60,000 bases of DNA from Strigamia acuminata (GCA_949358305.1 OX442319.1:12216001-12276000), one strand, 5' to 3'; counted from the first letter of the stretch, positions 45,181 to 55,670 are shown. The notes: generated by a model from the letters alone, not told the origin. Numbers and translations: made by a program.

Positions 45181-45831
45181 GTCACACATACGTATGAACG
45201 CCACACGATTGAAAAATTAAACAGGCAGCAACTGCTCGTGCGATCCGATTTGGAAGAGGAAGATGCATCCAGCTTTCAACGAGAACTAAGACTAGAAATG
45301 GTTGGAACAATCAACACTGAGCATCCCGTAGTGAAAGTCGAAATCGGCGAACACTCGCCGTGCCCGCAAAGTGCCAGTTGGCTGCACCCGGTCGTAAAAA
45401 TCGAAAACCGCGATGAAAATGTGGCAAGTTTAGTGTCAGAAATAACCGTGGACGAGGATTTTGACCCGGCAAAAGTAAAAACCGAAGTCGACGATGAAAA
45501 TAACTCGAGTTCTGCACCGAAATATATCCGGGACGAAAGCGGACCCGAGTGGCCGGTCAAAGTCGAGATTGTCGAAGACGAGGTGCGCCGAAATAAATTT
45601 ATAAATTTCTTAGAGATTGATTTTATTTTCATCTTTAATTTTTTGGATTGTAGACGCGGACATCGTCCGGTAGTTGTGATACGGTACCGACGAAGGCGAT
45701 ACCAAAAATGGATGCGAACATTCGGACTTACAGTACGATAAAATTTCAGAAAAATTTTGCTAAATTTTTTAAAAATTTCAGATAAATTTTGATCTGGTTT
45801 TAAACCGTCTCAAGAAAACAAAATTATTATA

Positions 45832-45867
<36 letters not shown>

Positions 45868-46392
45868 GCAGCTCGTAAACGACCAATGCCGAAGACGACT
45901 GCGGAACGAACACGAGCGTATCGTGAGAGACTGCGTGCTGCGGCCAATAATATAAATATTCTAATGGAAACTCCGATAGAAACTCCGGTGGAAACTCCGC
46001 TGGAAACTCCGATGGAAACTCCGCTGGAAACTCCGATAGAAACTCCGATGGAAACTCCGGTGGAAACTCCGCTGGAAACTCCGATGGAAACTCCGCTGGA
46101 AACTCCGCTGGAAACTCTGGTGAAAGCTCGGGCAAAACCTCCGGCGAAGAGTTCAACTGAACGTACGCGGGAATACAGAGCTCGGAAAAAAAGATTGCAA
46201 GCTAGTGATGTGAATCTTACTGAATTAAATGCAGATTGCAATATTTTGCTGCCGCAGCGACAAGTATACCCCGTAGCACGACATTACCACCAATGCAAAA
46301 CCGCTAAAGCAAAACTGGTAAATAAACACAGCAGATCAAAAAACTGCCAATGTTTTACAGCAAAGCCAAAACCGCAAATGTACAACAAATAA
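45181..46392 (+). CDS. Module copy B with ETP-repeat / STPR-like last exon
   Basis: Three exons: 45181-45582, 45654-45732, 45872-46392, phase-compatible. The first exon (402 nt, same length as in copy A) starts VTHTYERHTIEKLNRQQLLV and holds four psi-K-x-E sites (VKVE, VKIE, VKTE, VKVE) in an acidic context. The second encodes TRTSSGSCDTVPTKAIPKMD. The third begins RKRPMPKTTAERTRAYRERL, continues with about 12 tandem ETP(L/M/V/I) units, a second basic unit (STERTREYRARKKRLQ) and an unrelated-looking end derived from an inverted repeat. No THAP exon is seen directly upstream. The 5' partner may be 44247-44681 or a distant exon. Confidence 0.6.
45836..45868. repeat. ATT microsatellite at a 3' splice site
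   Basis: About ten ATT/TAT triplets directly in front of the acceptor of the last exon of copy B. Confidence 0.9.
45963..46122 (+). repeat. 12-bp coding repeat (ETPx)n
   Basis: About 13 in-frame units of gaaactccgNTG encode (E-T-P-L/M/V/I)n inside the last exon of copy B. Confidence 0.92.
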
Positions 46393-46625
46393 TCAATATA
46401 CGAAAATAACAGAAAAATCATTTTTTATTATTAGAAACGAAAAATTATTTTCCTTTATTTTCGTTTATTTGTTGTAATTTGTTGCTATTTGCTGTTATTT
46501 GCTGTATGTGGCATTGGTGCCCCTTGCGTTTGCAGTTTTGGCTTTGCTGTAAAATATTTGCGGTAATGATTTGGCTGTTTTTGATTTGCTGTGTTTATTT
46601 GGCGGTTTTGCATTGGCAGGAGTGT
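46270..46625. mobile_element. Inverted repeat pair (possible MITE) ending the copy B exon
   Basis: The segment about 46290-46385 (ccaatgcaaaaccgctaaag, aaataaacacagcagatcaa, ttttacagcaaagccaaaac) recurs in reverse orientation at about 46505-46620. The left arm supplies the last ~40 codons and the stop of copy B, so an insertion appears to have replaced the original exon end. Confidence 0.55.
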
Positions 46626-46839
46626 TAGACACGAATTTTTATTAGATTCTAAACCACATGTTACGCGCAATCAGACACCAAAGCTTCACATCTACTGTGT
46701 GGTCTTAAGCACACACTCGTTTAATTACCGTAGATACTTTTTGTTTTGGTAATAAGTTGATGGGATTATTGATAGATTTTAGTCGAAATAGAAATAATTT
46801 ATGATTTTCTGTTTTGTTTTATGACCGACAACAATGGTC

Positions 46840-47165
46840 AATAATTTGTGTTTTATTTTGGTCCAAAACTGATGATTTGTTTTTATTTTGGTCTAAAATT
46901 GATGATTATTGATTGATTGATTTTGGTCTAAAATTGATAATTGTTGATTGATTTTAGTCTAAAATTGATGATTATTGATTGATTTTGGTCTAAAATTGAT
47001 AATTATTGATTGATTTTGGTCTAAAATTGATGATTATTGATTGATTTTGGTCTAAAATTGATGATTATTGATTGATTTTGGTCTAAAATTGATGATTATT
47101 GATTGATTTTGGTCTAAAATTGATGATTATTGATTGATTTTTGATTGATTTTGGTCTAAAAATGA
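46840..47165. repeat. Minisatellite upstream of module copy C
   Basis: About eight units of 'gattgattttggtctaaaat' + 'tgatgattatt', related to the repeats before the other copies. Confidence 0.9.
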
Positions 47166-47373
47166 GGATTTTTGCTATATTTTGGTCAAAAAATGATAAC
47201 ACTTGCTTTATTTTGGTCATAAACTGAAATTTTTGATGAAAATTGATCAATAACTGACGATTTTTGATAATAATAGAACAATAACTTACGATTTTTGTTG
47301 AAAATTAAACAACATCTGACAATTTTAGATCAAAAATTGTGAATAACTGACGATTTATTTACTTTTGCATTAG

Positions 47374-48457
47374 GTCACACATACGGACAGCCACGACGGA
47401 GAAGTTGAGGCTGATGTGATTGAAGAATTAAACAGGCGGCAGCTGATCCTGCGATCCGAATTGGAAGAGGAAGATGCACCCTGCTTACAACGCGAACTAA
47501 GACTGGTAGTGGTCGGAACAATCAACTCTGAGCACCCCATAGTGAAAATCGAGGTCGACGAAGACTCGTCGTGCCCACAAAGTACCAGTTGGATGCATTC
47601 GGGCGATGAAAATAATTCGAGATTTGCGCCGGAATTGGTCCACGATCGAAGCGCACCGCAGCGACCGGTCAAGGTCGGGATTGTCGAGGTGAAGCGATAG
47701 ACATTTACCGGTAGTAGATTTGTGGAGGTTGATTTTTATTTTTTTATTTTTTGTATTGTAGTTGCGGACAAAGGCAATGCCGCAATTTGATGCGAGCATT
47801 CGGACTTACAGCATTCGGACTTACAGTATGAAAATGCTGCTAAATTTGAGAAAATGCAGCAAAATTTGAGAAATTGCAGCAAAATTTGAGAAATTGCAGC
47901 AAAATTTGAGAAATTGCAGCAAAATTAGAGAAATTGCAGCAAAATTAGAGAAATTGCAGCAAAATTTGAGAAATTGCAGCAAAATTTGAGAAATTGCAGC
48001 AAAATTTGAGAAATTTTTGAAATATTTTGTCAAAATTTGAGAAACTTTTGAAATATTTTATCAAAATTTGAGAAACTTTTGAAATATTTTGTCAAAATTT
48101 GAGAAATTTCAATAAATTCCGGCAAACTTGAGAAATTTCAATAAATTCCGGCAAACTTGAGAAATTTCTATAAAATTTCGACAATATTCGAGAAATTTCT
48201 ATAAAATTTCGACAATATTCGAGAAATTTCTATAAAATTTCGACAAAATTCGAGAAATTTCTATAAAATTTCGACAAAATTCGAGAAATTTCTCATTATT
48301 TCCACTACTTGATTGCAAACCGTCTCACAAGAGATAATTTATTTAATTTATTTACTAAAAGAACTAAAATTATTCTACTTTGATTGCAGCTCGTAAACGG
48401 CAGAAACCACATGCAAATGGTCCGACACCAACGAGCCAACAGGATCCTTCTACTTAA
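47374..48457 (+). CDS. Module copy C (shortened), THAP-less
   Basis: Three exons: 47374-47688, 47762-47825, 48390-48457, phase-compatible. The module starts VTHTDSHDGEVEADVIEELN; the TYERH tyrosine is lost. An internal deletion removes the VKIE..EITV..VKTE part. Remaining sites: VKIE and a mutated VKVG. The last exon ends RKRQKPHANGPTPTSQQDPS plus T, like copy A. No start codon or DNA-binding exon can be assigned. It could be an alternative 3' end for an upstream gene or a decaying copy. Confidence 0.55.
47825..48300. repeat. 20-bp minisatellite in copy C, last intron
   Basis: First block: about nine units of aaaatttgagaaattgcagc (47850-48010). It then changes to 'aatttctataaaatttcgac' and related units. 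Confidence 0.9.
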
Positions 48458-48545
48458 AACTACAAATGTTCTAGCATCCACACGAAAATAAAATTTGAAA
48501 TTTGCTTTATACAATTTGAAAAATTTATTAAGATTAAGTATGTAA

Positions 48546-49442
48546 TCTATGTAAATAAAAATGTAAATGTTCGTTTGTTCAAAATCTTAAATCTCCGAAA
48601 GTTCTTCACCGATTGCTTTGAAATTTTGACACAACGTTGCATTCAAATAAACATATTTTTATATACCTACTATATAGATATCACACCTGTATCAGGTAAA
48701 AACATGCTTGTTTTGAAAACAGCACCATCTGTTGGACGTAAAAGCAACACGCTGTACAAAATATTTGAAAAACAGCGCCATCTGTTGGACGTAACAGCAA
48801 CACACGATTCCATTTCAATGTTTCTGATTTCGTGACATTGGAATTGAGCTGGGTCGATTGATCCGCATTTGAATTGAAACATTTCGTTAGTATTTTTATA
48901 ATTTTTGTTTTTTCTTTGTTTTTTCCTGTTTTAATGTTTTGCAATTTTATACGTTTTAGTTATAACTTGCTTTCTTCTTTTTCAGTGCAATCGATCTGCT
49001 TTAGTTGATCAAAATAATGCCTCGCAGACGATCAAACTTAGGTCGTCGTACTCGCCAAGCGGAAGCAGTGCGACGAGTAACTGCAAATCAAACTGACGAA
49101 GAACGGGCATCAGCGAACGAGCGAAACAGACAAAGAATGGCTCAAATACGTGCCGAGGAAGCGGCGGAGCAACGTGCAGCCAGACTTGAGAATGCGCGGT
49201 TGCGAGCACGACGATCGCGTTCTGCAGCTTCAGATCTGCTTCGTTTTCAACGGACTGAACGCGACAGGCTGAGACTAGCTGAAAGACTGCAACGGGAAAC
49301 GGCAGATCAGCGTCAAATACGACTCCCTGCTCAGCAATCAGACGATTACAGTGGCCTTGCATTCCGGTACAACCCAGCTAATGATTATAGTTCGAGCCGG
49401 CATGTTCTCATCGGCACTATGACAGACATAGTGTGTCCTTTT
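48546..49442 (+). mobile_element. 5' part of a Helitron with the N-terminus of its protein
   Basis: The left end reads TCTATGTAAATAAAAATGTA after an A, as Helitron 5' ends (TC, A|T target) do. Two copies of 'ccatctgttggacgtaa(a/c)agcaacac' follow (48727 and 48780 regions). The ORF from 49017 starts MPRRRSNLGRRTRQAEAVRR, the hallmark N-terminus of arthropod Helitron proteins, has Arg-rich STPR-like units, and then FRYNPANDYSSSRHVLIGTM, where the Helitron-like N domain begins. It stops abruptly at about 49442, where sequence of the module-D upstream minisatellite resumes. The Rep and helicase parts and the 3' hairpin are missing. Confidence 0.75.
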
Positions 49443-50170
49443 AGATCGAAATTGGTGAAAACAAATGATTTTTTTTATTAAAATTGGTGAAAAACTGATG
49501 GTTTTCGATCAAAATTTGTCAAAAGGTGAGGATTTTTTGTTAAAATTGATCGAAAACTGAAGATTTTAGATCTATATTGGTCAAAAACTGCCGATGTTAG
49601 ATCGGTATTGGTCAAAAACTGCCGATTTTAGATCGGTATTGGTCAAAAACTGCCGATTTTAGATCGGTATTGGTCAAAAACTGCCGATTTTAGGTCAAAA
49701 TTGATCAAAAACTGAAGATTTTAGTTCGAAATTAGTAAAAAGCTGATGATTTTTTAATTAAAATTGGTCAAAACTGATGGTTTTTGATCGAAATTGGTCA
49801 AAACTGATGGTTTTTGATCGAAATTGGTCAACAACTGATGGTTTTCGATCGAAATTGGTCAAAAACTGAGGATTTTTCATTAGAATTGATCGAAAACTGA
49901 AGATTTTAGATTGATATTGGTCAAAAACTGCCGATTTTAGGTCAAAATTGATCAAAAACTGAAGATTTTCGTTCGAAATTAGTAAAAAACTGATAATTTT
50001 TTAATTAAAATTGGTCAAAACTGATGGTTTTTGATCGAAATTGGTCAACAACTGATGGTTTTCGATCGAATTTAGTCAAAAACTGATGATTTTTTAATTA
50101 AAATTGGTCAAAACTGATGATTTTTTACCTGTTTTGGTTCAGAACTGATGATTTTCTATCTGTTTTGGTC
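49442..50170. repeat. Minisatellite upstream of module copy D
   Basis: About 20 units of the 'aaattggtcaaaactgatgg' family, with a sub-block of 'tagatcggtattggtcaaaaactgccgat'. Confidence 0.88.
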
Positions 50171-50251
50171 CAAAACTGACACTTTGTGCTTATTTTTTAG
50201 TCAAAAATAGAGCAAAATCTGATATTTTACTTAGGTATTTTTTTATATCAG

Positions 50252-50557
50252 GCCACACGTACCTATGAACGCCACAGAAAAGTTCAGGTCGACGCGACTG
50301 AAAAATTAAACAGGCAGCAACTGCTCGTGCGATCCGATTTGGAAGAGGAAGATGCATCCAGCTTTCAACGAGAACTAAGACTAGTAGTGGTCGGAACAAT
50401 CAACACTGAGCACCCGGTAGTGAAAGTCGAGGTCGACGAAGACTCGCCGTGCCCGCAAAGTGCCAGTTGGCTGCACCGCGATGAAAATGACACAATTTTA
50501 GTGTCCGAAATAACCGTGGAGGAGGAATTTGAACAGACCGACCCAATTAAAATATAA
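50252..50557 (+). pseudogene. Module copy D, truncated
   Basis: Begins after a 3' splice site with ATRTYERHRKVQVDATEKLN and keeps the tyrosine motif, VKVE, and the EITVEEEFE segment. It then runs into unrelated sequence and stops (TDPIKI-stop). No following exons were found before 51381, so it is called a truncated copy. Confidence 0.6.
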
Positions 50558-50559
50558 TA

Positions 50560-51380
50560 AAAATAAATAAATAAATAAATATAATAAATATAATAAAAAA
50601 TTAAAGTAGCCCTCGGTTTTAATTGCACGATCTGAATTGCGCGCAGAAGATTCTATTACTACACAAAAACTCCTTTTTCTTGTTTTAGTGACCAAAATGA
50701 TCGAAAATGTGCGTGCGATTCAAATTTGCAAGAAAAGACAAAAAAATAATAAATTTTTGCCAGTTTTCTTAGAAAGATTTTTTTTAATCAAAATTATTTT
50801 ATTATATTTCTGAACCGGTGATTTACCCATCACTTAATATTTAAATTAATCTGGACTCTATTAGAAACGTGCAGATTAGCAGTTCTGGATTTATTTCTGT
50901 ATTTGTTTATTTCTTGATTGACTGCATTTAATTACAACATTTGAATAATTTGAAGACCTAAAATTAGTTACGATGATTCTTTTTTCTCAAATTTCCATGA
51001 ACCTTTAAGCATTTTTGTTTAAAGTGAATTTTTATTAAATATATTTACAATCTTGTATTGATTTGAATCGTGCGCACGTTTAAGATTTACAGTTCAATCT
51101 CTGATTTTTATTTTTATTTTTTGTACTTTTTGTATTTTATTAATTTTCTACAACATTAATGACATGTAAAATTAACATATTGTCTTTAACATGGAAACTA
51201 TAACTTACTCTTAACTTCTACCTGCATCCCACACTGAACAGAATCATTGCTTCCCCCTTTATGACGACACGCTTTTTGACCAATCACGTCAAAGTAACCA
51301 CCTCTGATCGGTTTTCACCGATGAAAATTCTTGGTGTTGCTCATGAGGCCATCTGGTGCTGATTTTATGATCCAATCACA
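50560..51380. other. Spacer between module copy D and the recombinase gene
   Basis: AT-rich, no gene. It starts with AAATA microsatellite-like sequence (50555-50600). The last 130 bp before the ATG at 51381 are richer in GC and form the likely promoter of the recombinase gene. Confidence 0.4.
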
Positions 51381-54300
51381 ATGGCGGCCACCACCTCACG
51401 ATGGGGAGAGGTTAGTGTAGCCTTAATTGACGAACAAGTAAAAAGTAACGAACGAGTAAAAAATAACGACCCACAACCACAACCAGCAGTAGCTACAAAA
51501 AGAACTAAGCAGTCTGTATGGACTCAATTTTGTTCATTTTGTCACGACAGAAGTTATTACTTAACCAAAGACACACCATTAACCCAGCTGAATGACATCT
51601 TGAAAGACTGGGCAGTGAACATGAAAAAAGTTAATGGAGGCGATTACAAGGAAGCTGTAGTCAAAACAATGTTCAATACGACAGCACGATTACTACAAGA
51701 CAAATACACCAAAGATTTTGGTATTAACTTCAATCTTTTTTCTGATGTGCTATTTAAGACTGCTAGAGATGCCAGAGATAGGAAAAGGAAAGAGCTTCAT
51801 AGAGAAACAATGAAAAGAAAACCTGAAGCGCTTACAGTTGAAGAAAAAAGAAGAATGAAAGAAGTTTGGGACGAAGGAAATCCGGACGGTCTTCAAAAGA
51901 AATTTTTCAACGTAACTGCAGTGGAATTTGAGTGGAGAGCGCGAGAAGCTGCGTCGGCTCAATTAAGTTTCTTTAAAGAAGAAATAAACAATGAAGGAAA
52001 AAAGACGGGACGGATAGAATATAATGATCCAACCAGGCAAGGAGGAGCTTCGAGCAAATGGTTGACGCCAAATGTGGTCGATTCAAATGTATGTCCCGTC
52101 AGACTTTTTAATAAACTCAAACAAATGAGACCGAAAAATATCACAACGGATCGACTTTTTCTGACACCAAATCCATACTGGAAAAAGAAATTTACAACAG
52201 GTGAAAATATCCAAAATTTACAGTGTTTACATGTACCCAGTTTCGTGCGCCGTCTGGTGGCAAAATTCGGCTCTTTGACGTCATTTCAGACGAGCAAATG
52301 TCCGTTTTTAAATCAACCGAGAGAAAAATTTTGACCAAAAAGGATGTGAAATGAGCTAAAAAGACGATTTCCGGGGTCAGAATTTGATTTGTTTAGGGGC
52401 TGGAATAAACCGACAACCATTTTGTTGTTCCAGATAATCAAAATACATTATGGGCAATTCATGTGATTTTTACCAGAAAACTAGGAACATGTAAACACAC
52501 GGATTAATAAAATCCGGATTGTAACTTTTATGGAAAACTGAGTGCATGTAAACATGGTATACTAGAATATTACTAATAAACTTTTTTTTATTGTTTTTAG
52601 GCTGGTATAAAAACACACCAGTAGGAAAAAATGAACTATCAACTTGGACAAAACAAACAGCTGAATGTATCGAGTTAAACTCTCACCGTTCGACAACAGT
52701 GACACAATTATTTGCAGCAGGTGTACCGGAACAGCAATTAATGCAAACGACGGCACATACTTGTGAAAATTCCATCCAAAGCCCACAACACGTAAAATTT
52801 GTAACACAAGTGCATAATTTAAAAAGTAATGCATCAAATGATAATTTAATTTTTCAACGTTAGGACACACGTACATATGAACGCCAAAGAAAAGTGGAGG
52901 TTGAATTGAATAGGCGGCAACAGCTCCTGCGATCCGATTTGGAAAAGGAAAATGCACCCTGCTTACAGCACGAACTAAGACTAGTAGTGGTCGGAACAAT
53001 CGACTCTGAGCAACCGGTAGTGAAACTCGAGGTCGACGAAGACTCGCCGTGTTCGCAAAGTGCCAGTTGGTTGCACCAGGGTGTCAAAGTTGAAGACCAC
53101 GATGAAAATGAAACAGTTTTAGTGTCCGAAATAACCGTGGAAGAGGAATTTGACCCGGCAAAAGTAAGAATCGAAGTCGAGAATGAAGTTAACACGAGTG
53201 TAGCCTTAATTGACGAACAAGAAAAAAGTAACGAACCACAACCAAAACCAACAGTAGCTACAAAACGAAGTAAGGATTCTGTATGGACTCAATTTTGTTC
53301 ATTTTGTCACAACAGAAGTTATTACTTAACCAAAGACACACCCTTGACCCAGCTTAATGACATCTTGAAAGACTGGGCAGTGAACATGAAAAGAGTTAAC
53401 GGAGGCGATTATAAGGAAGCTGTAGTCAAAACAATGTTCAATACGACAGCACGATTACTACAAGCAAAATATACCAAAGATTTTGGTATTAAATTCAATC
53501 CTTTTTCTGATGTGTTATTTAGGACTGCTAGAGATGCCAGAGATAGGAAAAGGAAAGAGCTTTATAAAGGAACAGCAAAAAGAAAACCTGAAGCGCTTAC
53601 AGTTGAAGAAGAAATTAGAATGAAAGAAGTTTGGGACGAAGGAAATCCGGACGGTCTTCAAAAGAAATTTTTCAACGTAACTGCGGTGGAATTTGGGTGG
53701 AGAGGGCGAGAAGCTGCGTCGGCTGAGTTAAGTTTCTTTAAAGAAGAAATAAACAATGAAGGAGAAAAGACGGGACGAATAGAATATAATGATCCAACCA
53801 GGCAAGGCGGAGCTTCGAGCAAATGGTTGACGCCTAATTTGGTCGATTCAAATGTATGTCCCGTCAGACTTTTTAATAAACTCAAACAAATGAGACCGAA
53901 AAATATCACAACGGATCGACTTTTTCTGACACCAAATCCATACTGGGAAAAGAAAGTTACGACAGGTAAAAATATCCAACATTTACCGTGTTTACATGTA
54001 CCCAGTTTCGTGCGCCGTCTGGTGGCAAAATTCGGCTCTATGACGTTATTTCAGACGATCAAATGTCCGTTTTGCTGTAACTAACGTGGTTGTAGGTCTT
54101 TTTAAGATGGTAACAACTAAGCATTGTGCTTATGGCACTTGCAATAGTGACTCTAGGTATGGTCATAAGCCTGAAATGTTAGGAGTAACATTTTATAGGT
54201 TTCCAGACCCAATAAAGAAGCGATCTGAATGCAAAATTTGGGTTAACGCGTGCAAAAGGGATAATTTCTACCTGCATAAAGTTACCAAAGATTCATATAT

Positions 54301-55461
54301 TTGTTGCAAACATTTTATTGGTGGCAAAGGTCCAACTGAACTTTCACCTCATCCTATTCCAGCTACCTTGAGCACAGAAAAGGTAAATAATACAGTTATT
54401 TTTTTATTTTTGCGATTTCTATTTATGGATTTATTTATATTTCAGGCAAATAAATTAAAAACACAACGTAAACCTCCGACCAAACGAAGAAAAGTGATTG
54501 GTTCTGAATCCAACGGTAAATTAAATCAACCACGTCTTCTCAGTAATATCATATTGATGTCATTTCCGCCGGACGGTTTGGCGACACACATGTGGTGTCA
54601 TGTTTACCAGAAAACTAGGGACATGTAAACGCACGGATTAATAAAATCCGGATTTTAACTTTTATGGAAAACTGAGTGCATGTAAACATGGTGTATTGGA
54701 ATATTACTAATAAAATTTTTTCGTTGTTTTTAGGCTGGTATAAAAACACACCTGTAGGAAAAAATGAACTATCAACTTGGACGAAACAAACGGCTGAATG
54801 TATCGAGTTAAACCCTCACCGTTCGACAACAGTGACACAACTAGTTGCAGCAGGTGTACCGGAACAGCAATTAATGATAACGACGGAACACACTTGTGTA
54901 AATTCCATCCAAAGCCCGCAACACGTAAAATTTGTAACACAAGTGCATAATTTAAAAAGTAATGCATTAAAAGATAATTTTATTTTTCTACGTTAGGTCT
55001 CACGTACGTATGAACACCAAAGAAAATTGGAGGTTGAATTGAATAGGCGGCAACAGCTCCTGCGATCCGATTTGGAAGAGGAAGATGCACCCTGCTTACA
55101 GCGCGAGCTAAGACTAGTAGTGGTCGGAACAATCGACTCTGAGCAACCGGTAGTGAAAGTCGAGGTCGACGAAGACTCGCCGTGTTCGCAAAGTGACAGT
55201 TGGTTGCACCAGGGTGTCAAAGTTGAAAATGAAAATGAAACAATTTTAGTGTCCGAAATAACCGTGGAGGAGGAATTTGACCCGGCAAAAGTAAAAATGG
55301 AAGTCGAGGATGAAGTTAACACGAGTGTAGCCTTAATTGACGAACAATTTAAAAGTAACGAACCTCAACCACAACCAGCAGTATCTACAAAAAGAAGTAA
55401 GCATTCTATATGGACACACATATGGAGTTTTGCGCCAGATTTGGTCCACGATCAAAGCTAA
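51381..55461 (+). CDS. Crypton-type tyrosine recombinase gene, two domains in tandem with module copies E and F (922-codon model)
   Basis: Exons: 51381-52200, 52601-52791, 52864-53965, 54734-54924, 54997-55461; phases 1,0,1,0 all fit. Each recombinase copy has the DUF3504-like core: QFCSFCHDRSYYLTKDTPLT, LNDILKDWAVNMK, WRAREAAS (WRGREAAS in copy 2; box I Arg), TRQGGASSKWLTPN, CPVRLFNKL, FLTPNPYW, then, after an intron, WYKNTPVGKNELSTWTK, N(S/P)HRSTTVTQL and (A/E)HTC. The usual box II HxxR His is Asn and the GH Gly is Ala/Glu. The catalytic-Tyr candidate TRTYERQ or SRTYEHQ comes from the next exon (modules E, F), followed by psi-K-x-E acidic tails. The ATG at 51381 (ACAATGGCGG) is in frame. 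The gene could instead be two genes. Probably nuclear; strand-exchange activity is doubtful. Confidence 0.65.
54107..54628 (+). CDS. Second THAP-domain gene, nested in a recombinase-gene intron
   Basis: Exon 1 (54107-54382) encodes a complete THAP-type domain of the longer class: CAYGTCNSDSRY, VTFYRFPDP, the conserved Trp (IWVNAC), ICCKHF and GPTELSPHPIPATLS. Exon 2 starts at 54446 and carries an NLS-like PPTKRRKVIG. As read it stops at 54628 (180-aa frame counting from 54086), but a GTAAAT donor after ESNG would join in phase 1 to the recombinase exon at 54734, making a THAP-recombinase fusion. It lies inside intron 53966-54733 on the same strand. The start at MVTTKH was chosen as the first Met before the THAP cysteines. 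Confidence 0.75.
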   Translation: MVTTKHCAYGTCNSDSRYGHKPEMLGVTFYRFPDPIKKRSECKIWVNACKRDNFYLHKVTKDSYICCKHFIGGKGPTELSPHPIPATLSTEKVNNTVIFLFLRFLFMDLFIFQANKLKTQRKPPTKRRKVIGSESNGKLNQPRLLSNIILMSFPPDGLATHMWCHVYQKTRDM

Positions 55462-55670
55462 CCGGAGTGGCCGGTGAAGGTCGAGATTGCCGAAGTGAGG
55501 TGGGCCAATGGAAATTCATGGATTTTGTGGAGATTGATTTTTATTTTTATTTCTTGAGTTGTAGCCGCGGACATCGTGATACGGGACCGACAATGGCGAT
55601 ATCGAAATTGGATGCGAGCATTCCGACTTGCAGTATAAAAATGCTGCTAAATTTGAGATAAAATTGAGGA
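55462..55670 (+). pseudogene. Decayed remainder of module copy F
   Basis: After the stop at 55461 the DNA still matches the end of the module (PEWPVKVEIAE in frame, then a GTGAGG donor). The following exon (from 55565) matches copy B exon 2 but lacks 11 bp and meets a TGA. Copy F therefore has lost its 3' end. Confidence 0.55.

Noticed and set aside
45840-45870. ATT microsatellite as a regulatory feature
   Set aside because: It is simply the pyrimidine/AT-rich stretch before a splice acceptor.
48546-49442. Complete Helitron
   Set aside because: Rep and helicase domains and the 3' CTRR hairpin end are not present; sequence changes to the array minisatellite at about 49442.
51381-55461. Active intact Crypton transposon
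   Set aside because: Altered catalytic positions, fusion to tail modules, introns and lack of visible termini speak against a simple mobile copy.
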